Positions 13,901 to 28,900 of a DNA stretch of 64,000 bases are shown piece after piece. Below the pieces are notes generated by a model. The model searched no databases and was not told the origin of the DNA. It saw only the letters and a program-made list of their open reading frames with translations. The position numbers and the translations under genes are program-made. Origin of the DNA: Lutraria lutraria (taxonomy: Eukaryota > Mollusca > Bivalvia > Venerida > Mactridae). Positions within the stretch are counted from its first letter, which is position 1, and each line of letters starts with the position of its first letter. The stretch covers positions 5,516,840 to 5,580,839 of the forward strand of contig OZ026844.1 of the NCBI GenBank assembly GCA_964023205.1, in the 5' to 3' direction.

Positions 13901-16900
13901 TGTCAGAATGTTTGTCTTCATAATATCTTGGACGAGTTCGAACATGGGTCATCTTGGGTCAAAAACTAGGTTGCTAGGTCAAATCTTATGAAAAACCATG
14001 TTAACACTGTAGATTTCACAGTTATTATTGGATCTTCACCAAACTTTGTCAAATCGTTTGTTTTAATGATATAACGGTCAAGTATAAATATGGGTCATCT
14101 GGGGTCAATAACTAGGTCACCAGGTCAAATCTTAGGAAAACTTTGTTAACACTGTAGATGTCACAGTTTTAATTGGATCTTCACCAAACCTTGTCAAAAT
14201 GTTTGCCTCAATGATATGTGGGTCAAGGATGAACATGGGTCAGCCGGGTTCAAAAACTGGGTCACAAGGTCAAATCTTAGGTAAAAATCTTGTTAAAGCT
14301 CTAAATGTCATGGTTTTGATTGGATCTTGGCTAAACCTTGTCAGATTGTTTGTCTTAATGATATTAAGGACAAGTTCAAATATGGGTCACCTAGGATCAA
14401 AAACCAGGTCACAAGGTCAAATCTTAGGAAAACCTTATTAACACTGTATATGTCAAATTTTGTTCGTATCTTCACCACTCCTAGTCAGACTGTTTGTCTT
14501 AATGATATGTAAGACAAATTCGAACATAGGTCGTCTGGGGTCAAAAACTAGGTCACCGGTTCAAAACAATGTTTTAATGAGTGAACAGTGATTGTCATGT
14601 GAGCGATATAGGGCCATCTTGGCCCTCTTGTTTAGCTTTACATTCCTGGAACTATTTAAACTGTGTTAAACCTCATGGTTTATTTATAGGTTGTTGGTTA
14701 AAACATTTGTTAGCTTAAACTATGGTCCACTATAATATCAATATTTTGAACTGAGTGCCCAGTTGGTTCTATAAGTACACCTTTAATCAATTTTAAATCA
14801 TTTGACCTCACTTACAGTCATTGATCTTGTAATCATGTATTTAAGTTACTGTGTTTTAATAGTTATGGATTCATGTCTTTGAAGAGAAATAAAGGCTTAG
14901 TTTTGTCATTTATTCTTAGATGTCAATCATTACAGTTTGAATATTCTGTATAACTCTGTATGTATGTTCTGTATGATTTCTGTATGCATAGTCTGTAGAT
15001 TCATTGTAAGTGACTTAGTCTGTAGATTAACTGTAAGTGGACTAGTCTGTGAAGTCACTGTAAGTGAACTAGTCTGTAGAGATACTTTAAGTGACCCAGT
15101 CTGTAGATTTGATGTAAGTGGACCAGTCTGTTGATTTATTGTAAGTGGACCAGTCTGTAGGGATACTGTAAGTGAACTAGTCTGTAGAGATACTTTAAGT
15201 GACCCAGTCTGTAGATTTGATGTAAGTGGACCAGTCTGTTGATTTATTGTAAATGAACCAGTCTGTAGGGATACTGTAAGTGAACTCGTCTGTAGAGATA
15301 CTTTAAGTGACCCAGTCTGTAGATTTGATGTAAGTGGACCAGTCTGTTGATTTATTGTAAGTGGACCAGTCTGTAGGGATACTGTAAGTGAACTCATCTG
15401 TAGAGATACTGTAAGTGACCCAGTCTGTAGATTTGATGTAAGTGGACCAGTCTGTTGATTTATTGTAAGTGAACCAGTTTGTAGATTCACTGTAAGTAGA
15501 CCAGTCAGTAGATTTACTGTAAGTGACCCAGTCTGTAGATTTACTGTAAGTGAACCAGTTTGTAGATTTATTGTAAGGGGCCCAGTCTGTAGATTTACTG
15601 TAAGTGATCCAGTCTGTAGATTTATTGTAAGTGGCCCAGTCTGTAGATTTACTGTAAGTGATACAGTCTGTAGATTTACTGTAAGTGAACCAACCGTCTT
15701 TAGATAAGTGAACCAGTCTGTTGTTTCTGTCTCTTGGTGCTGCTGGTATGCATTACCCTTTTGACACTTTAATACCTCACATGTTTGCGTGCCACCTTTG
15801 TGTATCAATCACTTAGATCTATCTGTAAAATCTATTATGATTTTGACAGATGATATTCAGTATTCAGTATTTCAACATTATTGTTAGCACTCTAGTGTCA
15901 ATTTTAATTAAATAATTTAATATTTTCTTGTAAATCCGGAAATAACTTATTGCTAACCTCACAATGCAATCGTAAGTTATTGAATTGAAATTGATTCTTA
16001 TACAGAAGTGATTGTACCAATGTATACTGTATACGTAGAACAATAGTTCAATTTAATTGAAAGCAATTACAACCTGCGAGAATTTATTATCAAACATTTT
16101 TCTATATTCAATAAAAGCATTGAATTTGTTATTTAAAGCTTTAGCATAGCATTGCAGATTATGTAAAAAATTTGTCTAATGCTCAAACTGGCTAATGTTA
16201 GGTTACTCATTGCCACGTCCTCAGTTAGTCAGTCAGTCATGTGGTTAGTATTATTGACTCCCTTTTACACGCTTTTCCAACGTGAATTAAAGTTGATATA
16301 TGACCCTTGCTGACTAAGGCATTAGTCAGTGACCCTTACCTCGGGATCTATAGACTGAAATGATGCAGAAGTTATGAAAATGTTGAATGTTTGTCATGTT
16401 TTGAATATTCTGTATTCATTTTGATATTGCTGAGAAAACTCTGATGTACATCATAATAAAGGCCATCCTGTGAATAAAGACCATTATTTGAAAAAAACAA
16501 TTGATTATTTCCAACAATATGACCCTTGAATAAGGGCTACCTGTCTATAAAGGCCACATTTTGTCATTCCCTAAAGTGACCTTAGTTCACTGGTTTAACA
16601 GTACTTGAATAATATATTGATAACGTATCAACTGTTACACCTACTTTACTAAACATGGAGACATTTTGTTTTGGTGACTGTTTCTAATACACAGGCACTT
16701 ACTGTTCTGTCAATATTTCCATTAAATGGATGTAATTACAGTTTTGTTCTGTTCAATGTAATCCTCTTTGTAGTTTTTACATACGCAAGAAATCAATGTA
16801 GTGGTAGATATCTGAATATGGAACACTCACAGAATGAAAGGCTTCAGTATTGAATATTCTATTGAACTAATATGTACTTCAAGTTGGTACAACTGAACTA

Positions 16901-19900
16901 TAGGTGTGAGGTGAAAAGTTTATTGAAATTCATATTTTGTTGCTGTTGTTGTTGGGATATCTTATACAGTCAAACCTGTGAACAAAGGCCAGCCATGGGA
17001 ATGACATAATGTGGCCTTTAATGACAGATGGCCTTTATTCTGAGGTCATTTTGTTCCAAATAATCAATGAAGAATGTCCTTTATTCACAGGGTGACCTTT
17101 ACTAGCAGGTGACTGCTAACACAGATTTGACTGTACTTAATTGCAACAGTCACCTTGCCACTACGCTTCTTGTAAACTGTCAATATGAATTCACAGTCAT
17201 ATCCTATACAATTTCCGCTTGTGTATTGGTCAAAATCTGTAAAAATACTTTGAGTCACAAGATATTTTTTAATGAGTTGGGTCATAGATACTGCAAACAA
17301 ATACTTGTTTAAGGATGGTCTAAAGAACTTGCACTCTTAAAAACTACATTACTTCTACCCCTTAGGTAGCTTTGGTTCACATGTTTGTCTGTATATTTTT
17401 CATCATCATGCTTGTTCAAAGGTTTGTCTGTACAGTGCAACCTCTCCAAAGCAACACCCTGTGGGAGTAGCAAAATCATGTTGTTGTTGGGAGGTTTTTG
17501 CTCTAGAGAGGTTAAATTGATTGTTAAATTGTGCAGTGGGAAAAATCATGTTGTGGAAGGGAGGTTGTTGCACAAGAGAGGGCCACTCTGGAGAGGTTGT
17601 ACTGTATATTCTTCATCATTGTTCTTGCAATCTCTTTAATATTTGGCACTACGTGGGTGTGTTAACTTATCCTGGTTGGTTAAATTTTAACAAGCTTCTT
17701 ATTGTTTTATGTTCATTCAAAGACCCACATGCTGTTGTTGTGTTTGCTGTTGGAAAATACATGTCTGAAAAATATAATAGCTTAAAGTATACATTATTCA
17801 GCGAAAATCAGTTTAACATGAAAATAGAAACGTTCTTTGTAAATATCGTGAATTATTATTAACAATATCGTCTAGATTGTGTGAATGGCTTAATGCTTAG
17901 TTTGGTGAATTGTAATTAGCGATGAACCATGTATTTGATTGTTGTAATGTTTTGGCGGTGAATGTCTAACCTGATTTCCTACTGAAGATATGTTTATTTC
18001 TATATTTCCCCAGGTGATATAAACATTCTGCTCTATTTATGATAAATTTAAATAATTTTATATCAGTATGTGTGCTTGTACAATACATTAGATTATCAGT
18101 AAAACTTTGAAACCCTTTTTAAAATTGGAATTCACATGTACTATTTACTCATGGTGGTAGACTGTAAGGAATCATTGATTTGAGTGCTATTAGATGCATA
18201 AAAAATCCTTGATCCAATCAGTATATAATCTGTTACACTCATGCATTCTATTAATGCTTTTAATCTGCTTGGTATGTAATATATATGCTAATGTTGCATG
18301 TTCAGTGTAAACTTATTCTTAATCAAGGGACTGAACTCTTAAAATTAGGAGTTTCTTCCCTTTGACAAAGTGTAGCTCCAGTTTTAATAAGTTACTGAAA
18401 AGTTTATCATTATAGTTATAGCCTTAGATGATGGTCTTGTCTAACTGTCTTGATAAATCTCATTGCTATTGTCATTATGTGATGTCCGGCGTCCATCTGT
18501 ACGTTCTGTTCTGTTCTGTTGATATGACAATTAATACAAAAAAAACAACTTTATTTGTGTACAGGCTGTTGAATGCTCCACACAATTTTCATGAAGTAAT
18601 GTCAAGAGTTGTGACTACTTAATTATTTGTTAACACATACTACATGATATAAAAGTATATCACTAACTCCACACACTTTTTCAATAGACTTAATCTCATA
18701 CCCTAAAGCAATACACATCAGTAGGAGCAATCATGTGATGTTAATAACACAATATAGTGTCACCTGAATATTGATTTTATGAAAACAACACTTGAGTGAT
18801 TGGTTTTGAACTTTAAGGTCAAAAGTATTCATGAAGTTACTGAAAAAATCTTGATTATTGCCATTTTTGTATTAATTGATAAATTATGTATTCTGCTGGA
18901 TTACTTTATTAATTTATCATGAAGCTGATATTAAGCAATGACTACTGTACTGTTAAAGTATACTTGGTTGTTTGAGTCCAAAAAGGCGACTAATTGTCTA
19001 CTCCATCCAAGATGGAAATTCCTACAGGACATGATACAGGGGATCTCACAGAGTGGGTTGTGGTCAGGATGAGCCCTTGATTACTGTTTAAACCAGCTAG
19101 CCACATTCTGGGTGTTAAGTATAAATGTTTATCTTATTTTTGTGCAGCATAATGATTCTTGATTGTTTAACCATTTGTAAATCAAGTTTATTGTAAATTT
19201 TCTTTGGTATTGCTTTCAATTTTTTTTGTTTTTTTTTGCAATAAAATAATATCTGGTGAGAATTTTTTCTTCTGTACTTTGTCTATGGCTAAGGATATAA
19301 GTGAATGTTGTTGCATTTTATTAGCCAGGTTTTCACAAAAATCAAAATATGAGAACTTAAATATGTAACATTGCCTAATGGATCTCCACTAATATTGCTC
19401 AAATCATTACCCTTGGGTCAATTTGACCCCACCCTGGAGGTCACTTGTGGTAATAGGAAAATCTTAAAAATATTTCCGAAAATACAAATAACAAATACAA
19501 GTAGAAAATTTATTTATTGTTGGTATACATAATAACAGTAAAACATAAGCTATGTATAGCTATTGACCAGAAATAGACTGGAAGGTCTTAAGCTTATTTG
19601 AATAAGAATATTATTAAGCATATTTGAAATGTAACAATGCTTAAAGGAACACTGTCAAACTGATTCATGGCATGACTCCAAGGTAAAATGGCCCTGCCCG
19701 CTTGATTTTTCATGGGAATATCTTCAAGAATTTGAAAAAAATAATAAACCAGACGTCCCAGAGCTTATATATTTGACATATGACAATGACCAGGGCTCAA
19801 AATGATCTTATCCCTAGTGGTCATTTCATTGGCAAGGCTACATTGGTAGTCAGGTTAGCAATTAAAGGCCTTCTTATTTAAAGTTCTAGTTATGCCCCCC

Positions 19901-22900
19901 AAGCGGAAACGCCCCCCCCCCCAATTACTAAGAGAGCCACAGATCATGGCTCTCAATCTTGGCCACTGCTCTGAAGCTTGTTCTTGTCTAACAACTTCTG
20001 TACCACATAGTCTTCCCCATGCAGATATCCAACCTTTTCCAGAGCATTCTGTGCTTCTTTCTTACAACTGTGATTCCAGCATCAAACTCAAATCCGTAAA
20101 CATTTCACTGTCCTCTGTGTGGAATCTTTGTTTGGTGTTTTTCTGTAATTTGGCCAGATATTCTGTTCTGAGTGTAACAATCTCTGAGTCTGTCCATTGT
20201 GTATATCTCAGCTGCAGTGTCTCTTCATCTTGATGAGCTGCATGTACCTGGCTAGACCCCTCCTGCTTGATTTCAATATCCTTTCTTATAGCTGACAAAT
20301 ATATGCCACCATTTGTCTCTATGTATACTAGCTGGCCTAGTGTGACATCCATAAGTGGTTGTATCTCACTGAAAACCTTTAACCTTGTTAAAATAGTGTT
20401 TTAGTACCTTTATTTTAACTTAAAAAGATACATGAAATAACTTTAGGTAGTTGATTTTTCTTCTGTTTTATTTTTTACGATTATTTTTACAAGACTTTAT
20501 TCTTGTCCCAGCAGTTATTTCTATTAGGTAAATTGTCTTGAATTGAATGGTTTATATTTTTGTCATATTTTTGTAATTGTAGGATTCTTCTTTATAGTTC
20601 TAGTTATGCCCCCCTTTTGAAGAAATGGGGGTATATTGGATAGCTCATTGTCTGTCTTTTTTGCTCGTTGGTAATCAAACCTTGTCCGGCCAATTCGACT
20701 GTTTTGGCCTTAGGTCTTGACTTGGTTTGAAGGTTGGTCACATAGATAGATGACCCCTGTTGATAAGGTCTATCAATAGGTCAAAGGTCAACTATCCATT
20801 TGCCCTTCAGTGGGCATTGGTGTTTCACAAACACCTCATTTGAAAGCGTATTAGTACCCTTGTTTTAACATAAGATATATCAAATAACTTTCAAAACTTA
20901 GGTAGATTATTTTTCCTCAGCTTTATTTTTTTTTATGTGTATTTCTACAAAACTTTCATGCAAAGCGCTACACTTTATAACTTTACAAATTCTGTGAGAT
21001 GTTTATGCATTGTAATGACTTTTATACAGAGGTTATGAAGAGTGAGGTTTTTGTATATGCCACAGATTATAGCCTTCAATCTTGGCCACTGCTCTGAAAG
21101 CTTGTTCTTGTCTAATAATGTTGGACCACTTTGGTTTCCCGATGAAGATCTTCTGTATCATGAAGATCATCATGAATAATCTTCATCCCTTAGTCTTCCT
21201 TGTACAGATGTCTAACCTTTCCCAGAGCATTCTGTGATTCTTTCTTACAACTGTGATTCCAGCATCAAACTCAAATCCGTGAACATTTCACTGTCCTCTG
21301 TGTGGAATCTTTGTTTGGTGTTTTTCTGTAATTTGGCCAGATATTCTGTTCTGAGTGTAACAATCTCTGAGTCTGTCCATTCTGTATATCTCAGCTGCAG
21401 TGTCTCTTCATCTAGATAAGCTGCATGTACCTTGCTAGACCCCCCATGCTTGATTTCAATATCCTTTCTTATTGCTGACAAATATATGCCACCATTTGTC
21501 TCTAAGTATACTAGCTGGCCTAGTGTGGCATCCATAAGTGGTTGTATCTCACTGAAAACCTTTAACCTTGTTAGAATAGTGTTTTAGTACCTTTATTTTA
21601 ACTTAAAAATATACATGAAATAACTTTAGGTAGTTGATTTTTCTTCTGTTTTATTTTTTACGATTATTTTTACAACACATTATTCTTGTCCCAGCAGTTA
21701 TTTCTATTAGGTAAATTGTCTTGAATTGAATGGTTTATATTTTTGTTATATTTTTGTAATTGTAGGATTCTTCTTTAAAGTTCTAGTTATGCCCCCCTTT
21801 TGAAGAAATGGGGGTATATTGGATAGCTCATTGTCTGTCTTTTTTGCTCGTTGGTAATCAAACCTTGTCCGGCCAATTCGACTGTTTTGGCCTTAAGTCT
21901 TGACTTGGTTTGAAGGTTGGTCACATAGATAGATGACCCCTGTTGATAAGGTCTATCAATAGGTCAAAGGTCAACTATCCATTTGCCCTTCAGTGGGCAT
22001 TGGTGTTTCACAAACACCTCATTTCAAAGCATATTAGTACCCTTGTTTTAACTTAAGATTTCAAATAACTTTCAAAACTTAGGTTTGTTATTTTTTCCTC
22101 AGCTTTATTTTTTTGATGTGTATTTTTACAAAACTTTCATGCAAAGGGCTACACTATATAACTTTACAAATTCTGTGAGATGTTTATGCATTGTAATGAC
22201 TTTTATACAGAGGTTATGAAGAGTGAGGTTTTTGTATGAGCCACAGATTATGGCCTTCAATCTTGGCCACTGCTCTGAAAGCTTGTTCTTGTCTAATAAT
22301 GTTGGACCACTTTGGTTTCCCGATGAAGATCTTCTGTATCTTGAAGATCATCATGAATAATCTTCATCTCTTAGTCTTCCTCGTACAGATGTCCAACCTT
22401 TTCCAGAGCATTCTGTGATTCTTTCTTACAACTGTGATTCCAGCATCAAACGCAAATCCGTAAACATTTCACTGTCTTCTGTGTGGAATCTTTGTTTGAT
22501 GTTTTTCTGTAATTTGGCCAGATATTCTGTTCTGAGTGTAACAATCTCTGAGTCTGTCCATTCTGTATATCTCAGCTGCAGTGTCTCTTCATCTAGATAA
22601 GCTGCGTGTACCTTGCTAGACCCCTCCTGCTTGATTTCAATATCCTTTCTTATTGCTGACAAATATATGCCACCATTTGTCTCTAAGTATACTAGCTGGC
22701 CTAGTGTGGCATCCATAAGTGGTTGTATCTCACTGAAAACCTTTAACCTTTTTAGAATAGTGTTTTAGTACCTTTAGATACATGAAATAACTTTAGGTAG
22801 TGGATTTTTCTTCTGTTTTATTTTTTACGATTATTTTTACAACACTTTATTCTTGTCCCAGCAGTTATTTCTATTAGGTAAATTGTCTTGAATTGAATGG

Positions 22901-25900
22901 TTTATATTTTTGTTATATTTTTTGTAATTGTAGGATTATTCTTTAAAGTTCTAGTTATGCCCCCCTTTTGAAGAAATGGGGGTATATTGGATAGCTCATT
23001 GTCTGTCTTTTTTGCTCGTTGGTAATCAAACCTTGCCCGGCCAATTCGACTGTTTTGGCCTTAGGTCTTGACTTGGTTTGAAGGTTGGTCACATAGATAG
23101 ATGACCCCTGTTGATAAGGTCTATCAATAGGTCAAAGGTCAACTATCCATTTGCCCTTCAGTGGGCATTGGTGTTTCACAAACACCTCATTTCAAAGCGT
23201 ATTAGTACCCTTGTTTTAACTTAAGATTTATCAAATAACTTTCAAAACTTAGGTTTGTTATTTTTACCTCAGCTTTATTTTTTTGATGTATATTTTTACA
23301 AAACTTTCATGCAAAGGGCTACACTATATAACTTTACAAATTCTGTGAGATGTTTATGCATTGTAATGACTTTTATACAGAGGTTATGAAGAGTGAGGTT
23401 TTTGTATGAGCCACAGATTATAGCCTTCAATCTTGGCCACTGCTCTGAAAGCTTGTTCGTGTCTAATAATGTTGGACCACTTTGGTTTCCCGATGAAGAT
23501 CTTCTGTATCTTGAAGATCATCATGAATAATCTTCATCCCTTAGTCTTCCTTGTACAGATGTCTAACCTTTCCCAGAGCATTCTGTGATTCTTTCTTACA
23601 ACTGTGATTCCAGCATCAAACTCAAATCCGTAAACATTTCACTGTCCTCTGTGTGGAATCTTTGTTTGGTGTTTTTCTGTAATTTGGCCAGATATTCTGT
23701 TCTGAGTGTAACAATCTCTGAGTCTGTCCATTCTGTATATCTCAGCTGCAGTGTCTCTTCATCTAGATAAGCTGCATGTACCTTGCTAGACCCCCCATGC
23801 TTGATTTCAATATCCTTTCTTATTGCTGACAAATATATGCCACCATTTGTCTCTAAGTATACTAGCTGGCCTAGTGTGGCATCCATAAGTGGTTGTATCT
23901 CACTGAAAACCTTTAACCTTGTTAGAATAGTGTTTTGTTACCTTTATTTTAACTTAAAAAGATACATGAAATAACTTTAGGTAGTTGATTTTTCTTGTTT
24001 TATTTTTTACGATTATTTTTACAACACTTTATTCTTGTCCCAGCAGTTATTTCTATTAGGTAAATTGTCTTGAATTGAATGGTTTATATTTTTGTTATAT
24101 TTTTGTAATTGTAGGATTCTTCTTTAAAGTTCTAGTTATGCCCCCCTTTTGAAGAAATGGGGGTATATTGGATAGCTCATTGTCTGTCTTTTTTGCTCGT
24201 TGGTAATCAAACCTTGTCCGGCCAATTCGACTGTTTTGGCCTTAGGTCTTGACTTGGTTTGAAGGTTGGTCACATAGATAGATGACCCCTGTTGATAAGG
24301 TCTATCAATAGGTCAAAGGTCAACTATCCATTTGCCCTTCAGTGGGCATTGGTGTTTCACAAACACCTTATTTGAAAGCGTATTAGTACCCTTGTTTTAA
24401 CATAAGATATATCAAATAACTTTCAAAACTTAGGTAGGTTATTTTTCCTCAGCTTTATTTTTTTGATGTGTATTTTTACAAAACTTTAATGCAAAGGGCT
24501 ACACTATATAACTTTACAAATTCTGTGAGATGTTTATGCATTGTGGAATCTTTGTTTGATGTTTTTCTGTTATTTGGCCAGATATTCTGTTCTGAGTGTA
24601 ACAATCTCTGAGTCTGTCCATTCTGTATATCTCAGCAGTGTCCTCTTCATCTAGATAAGCTGCATGTACCTTGCTAGACCCCTCCTGCTTGATTTCAATA
24701 TCCTTTCTTATAGCTGACAAATGTATGCCACCATTTGTCTCTATGTATACTAGCTGGCCTAGTGTGACATCCATAAGTGGTTGTATCTCACTGAAAACCT
24801 TAAACCTTGTTAGAATAGTGTTTTAGTACCTTTTTTATAACTTAAAAGATACAAGAAATAACTTTAGGTAGTTGATTTTTCTTCTGTTTTATTTTTTACG
24901 ATTATTTTTACAACACTTTATTCTTGTCCCAGCAGTTATTTCTATTAGGTAAATTGTCTTGAATTGAATGGTTTATATTTTTGTCATATTTTTGTAATTG
25001 TAGGATTCTTCTTTAAAGTTCTAGTTATGCCCCCCTTTTGAAGAAATGGGGGTATATTGGATAGCTCATTGTCTGTCTTTTTTGCTCGTTGGTAATCAAA
25101 CCTTGCCCGGCCAATTCGACTGTTTTGGCCTTAGGTCTTGACTTGGTTTGAAGGTTGGTCACATAGATAGATGACCCCTGTTGATAAGGTCTATCAATAG
25201 GTCAAAGGTCAACTATCCATTTGCCCTTCAGTGGGCATTGGTGTTTCACAAACACCTCATTTCAAAGCATATTAGTACCCTTGTTTTAACTTAAGATTTA
25301 TCAAATAACTTTCAAAACTTAGGTTTGTTATTTTTTCCTCAGCTTTATTTTTTTGATGTGTATTTTTACAAAACTTTCATGCAAAGGGCTACACTATATA
25401 ACTTTACAAATTCTGTGAGATGTTTATGCATTGTAATGACTTTTATACAGAGGTTATGAAGAGTGAGGTTTTTGTATGAGCCACAGATTATAGCCTTCAA
25501 TCTTGGCCACTGCTCTGAAAGCTTGTTCTTGTCTAATAATGTTGGACCACTTTGGTTTCCCGATGAAGATCTTCTGTATCTTGAAGATCATCATGAATAA
25601 TCTTCATCTCTTAGTCTTCCTCGTACAGATGTCCAACCTTTTCCAGAGCATTCTGTGATTCTTTCTTACAACTGTGATTCCAGCATCAAACGCAAATCCG
25701 TAAACATTTCACTGTCTTCTGTGTGGAATCTTTGTTTGATGTTTTTCTGTAATTTGGCCAGATATTCTGTTCTGAGTGTAACAATCTCTGAGTCTGTCCA
25801 TTCTGTATATCTCAGCTGCAGTGTCTCTTCATCTAGATAAGCTGCGTGTACCTTGCTAGACCCCCTCCTGCTTGATTTCAATATCCTTTCTTATAGCTGA

Positions 25901-28900
25901 CAAATATATGCCACCATTTGTCTCTAAGTATACTAGCTGGCCTAGTGTGGCATCCATAAGTGGTTGTATCTCACTGAAAACCTTTAACCTTGTTAGAATA
26001 GTGTTTTAGTACCTTTAGATACATGAAATAACTTTAGGTAGTTGATTTTTCTTCTGTTTTATTTTTTACGATTATTTTTACAACACTTTATTCTTGTCCC
26101 AGCAGTTATTTCTATTAGGTAAATTGTCTTGAATTGAATGGTTTATATTTTTGTTATATTTTTTGTAATTGTAGGATTATTCTTTAAAGTTCTAGTTATG
26201 CCCCCCTTTTGAAGAAATGGGGGTATATTGGATAGCTCATTGTCTGTCTTTTTTGCTCGTTGGTAATCAAACCTTGCCCGGCCAATTCGACTGTTTTGGC
26301 CTTAGGTCTTGACTTGGTTTGAAGGTTGGTCACATAGATAGATGACCCCTGTTGATAAGGTCTATCAATAGGTCAAAGGTCAACTATCCATTTGCCCTTC
26401 AGTGGGCATTGGTGTTTCACAAACACCTCATTTGAAAGCGTATTAGTACACTTGTTTTAACTTAAGATTTATCAAATAACTTTCAAAACTTAGGTTTGTT
26501 ATTTTTACCTCAGCTTTATTTTTTTGATGTATATTTTTACAAAACTTTCATGCAAAGGGCTACACTATATAACTTTACAAATTCTGTGAGATGTTTATGC
26601 ATTGTAATGACTTTTATACAGAGGTTATGAAGAGTGAGGTTTTTGTATGAGCCACAGATTATAGCTCTCAATCTTGGCCACTGCTCTGAAAGCTTGTTCT
26701 TGTCTAATAATGTTGGACCACTTTGGTTTCCCGATGAAGATCTTCTGTATCTTGAAGATCATCATGAATAATCTTCATCCCTTAGTCTTCCTTGTACAGA
26801 TGTCCAACCTTTCCCAGAGCATTTTGTGATTCTTTCTTACAACTGTGATTCCAGCATCAAACTCAAATCCGTAAACATTTCACTGTCCTCTGTGTGGAAT
26901 CTTTGTTTGATGTTTTTCTGTTATTTGGCCAGATATTCTGTTCTGAGTGTAACAATCTCTGAGTCTGTCCATTCTGTATATCTCAGCAGTGTCCTCTTCA
27001 TCTAGATAAGCTGCATGTACCTTGCTAGACCCCTCCTGCTTGATTTCAATATCCTTTCTTATAGCTGACAAATGTATGCCACCATTTGTCTCTATGTATA
27101 CTAGCTGGCCTAGTGTGACATCCATAAGTGGTTGTATCTCACTGAAAACCTTAAACCTTGTTAGAATAGTGTTTTAGTACCTTTTTTATAACTTAAAAGA
27201 TACAAGAAATAACTTTAGGTAGTTGATTTTTCTTCTGTTTTATTTTTTACGATTATTTTTACAACACTTTATTCTTGTCCCAGCAGTTATTTCTATTAGG
27301 TAAATTGTCTTGAATTGAATGGTTTATATTTTTGTCATATTTTTGTAATTGTAGGATTCTTCTTTAAAGTTCTAGTTATGCCCCCCTTTTGAAGAAATGG
27401 GGGTATATTGGATAGCTCATTGTCTGTCTTTTTTGCTCGTTGGTAATCAAACCTTGCCCGGCCAATTCGACTGTTTTGGCCTTAGGTCTTGACTTGGTTT
27501 GAAGGTTGGTCACATAGATAGATGACCCCTGTTGATAAGGTCTATCAATAGGTCAAAGGTCAACTATCCATTTGCCCTTCAGTGGGCATTGGTGTTTCAC
27601 AAACACCTCATTTCAAAGCATATTAGTACCCTTGTTTTAACTTAAGATTTATCAAATAACTTTCAAAACTTAGGTTTGTTATTTTTTCCTCAGCTTTATT
27701 TTTTTGATGTGTATTTTTACAAAACTTTCATGCAAAGGGCTACACTATATAACTTTACAAATTCTGTGAGATGTTTATGCATTGTAATGACTTTTATACA
27801 GAGGTTATGAAGAGTGAGGTTTTTGTATGAGCCACAGATTATAGCCTTCAATCTTGGCCACTGCTCTGAAAGCTTGTTCTTGTCTAATAATGTTGGACCA
27901 CTTTGGTTTCCCGATGAAGATCTTCTGTATCTTGAAGATCATCATGAATAATCTTCATCTCTTAGTCTTCCTCGTACAGATGTCCAACCTTTTCCAGAGC
28001 ATTCTGTGATTCTTTCTTACAACTGTGATTCCAGCATCAAACGCAAATCCGTAAACATTTCACTGTCTTCTGTGTGGAATCTTTGTTTGATGTTTTTCTG
28101 TAATTTGGCCAGATATTCTGTTCTGAGTGTAACAATCTCTGAGTCTGTCCATTCTGTATATCTCAGCAGTGTCTCTTCATCTAGATAAGCTGCGTGTACC
28201 TTGCTAGACCCCTCCTGCTTGATTTCAATATCCTTTCTTATTGCTGACAAATATATGCCACCATTTGTCTCTTAAGTATACTAGCTGGCCTAGTGTGGCA
28301 TCCATAAGTGGTTGTATCTCACTGAAAACCTTTAACCTTGTTAGAATAGTGTTTTAGTTCCTTTAGATACATGAAATAACTTTAGGTAGTGGATTTTTCT
28401 TCTGTTTTATTTTTTACGATTATTTTTACAACACATTATTCTTGTCCCAGCAGTTATTTCTATTAGGTAAATTGTCTTGAATTGAATGGTTTATATTTTT
28501 GTTATATTTTTTGTAATTGTAGGATTATTCTTTAAAGTTCTAGTTATGCCCCCCTTTTGAAGAAATGGGGGTATATTGGATAGCTCATTGTCTGTCTTTT
28601 TTGCTCGTTGGTAATCAAACCTTGCCCGGCCAATTCGACTGTTTTGGCCTTAGGTCTTGACTTGGTTTGAAGGTTGGTCACATAGATAGATGACCCCTGT
28701 TGATAAGGTCTATCAATAGGTCAAAGGTCAACTATCCATTTGCCCTTCAGTGGGCATTGGTGTTTCACAAACACCTCATTTCAAAGCGTATTAGTACCCT
28801 TGTTTTAACTTAAGATTTATCAAATAACTTTCAAAACTTAGGTTTGTTATTTTTACCTCAGCTTTATTTTTTTGATGTATATTTTTACAAAACTTTCATG

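Noticed and set aside
14930..15808. 292-codon minus-strand frame as a repeat-protein gene
   Set aside because: It coincides with a 27-bp minisatellite; the open frame follows from the unit length being a multiple of three, and no start or splice context supports it.
19892..19925. Basic [13 protein letters not shown] start of a protein at the array edge
   Set aside because: It comes from a C-rich run in the mobile-element piece of unit 1 and leads into antisense repeat sequence.
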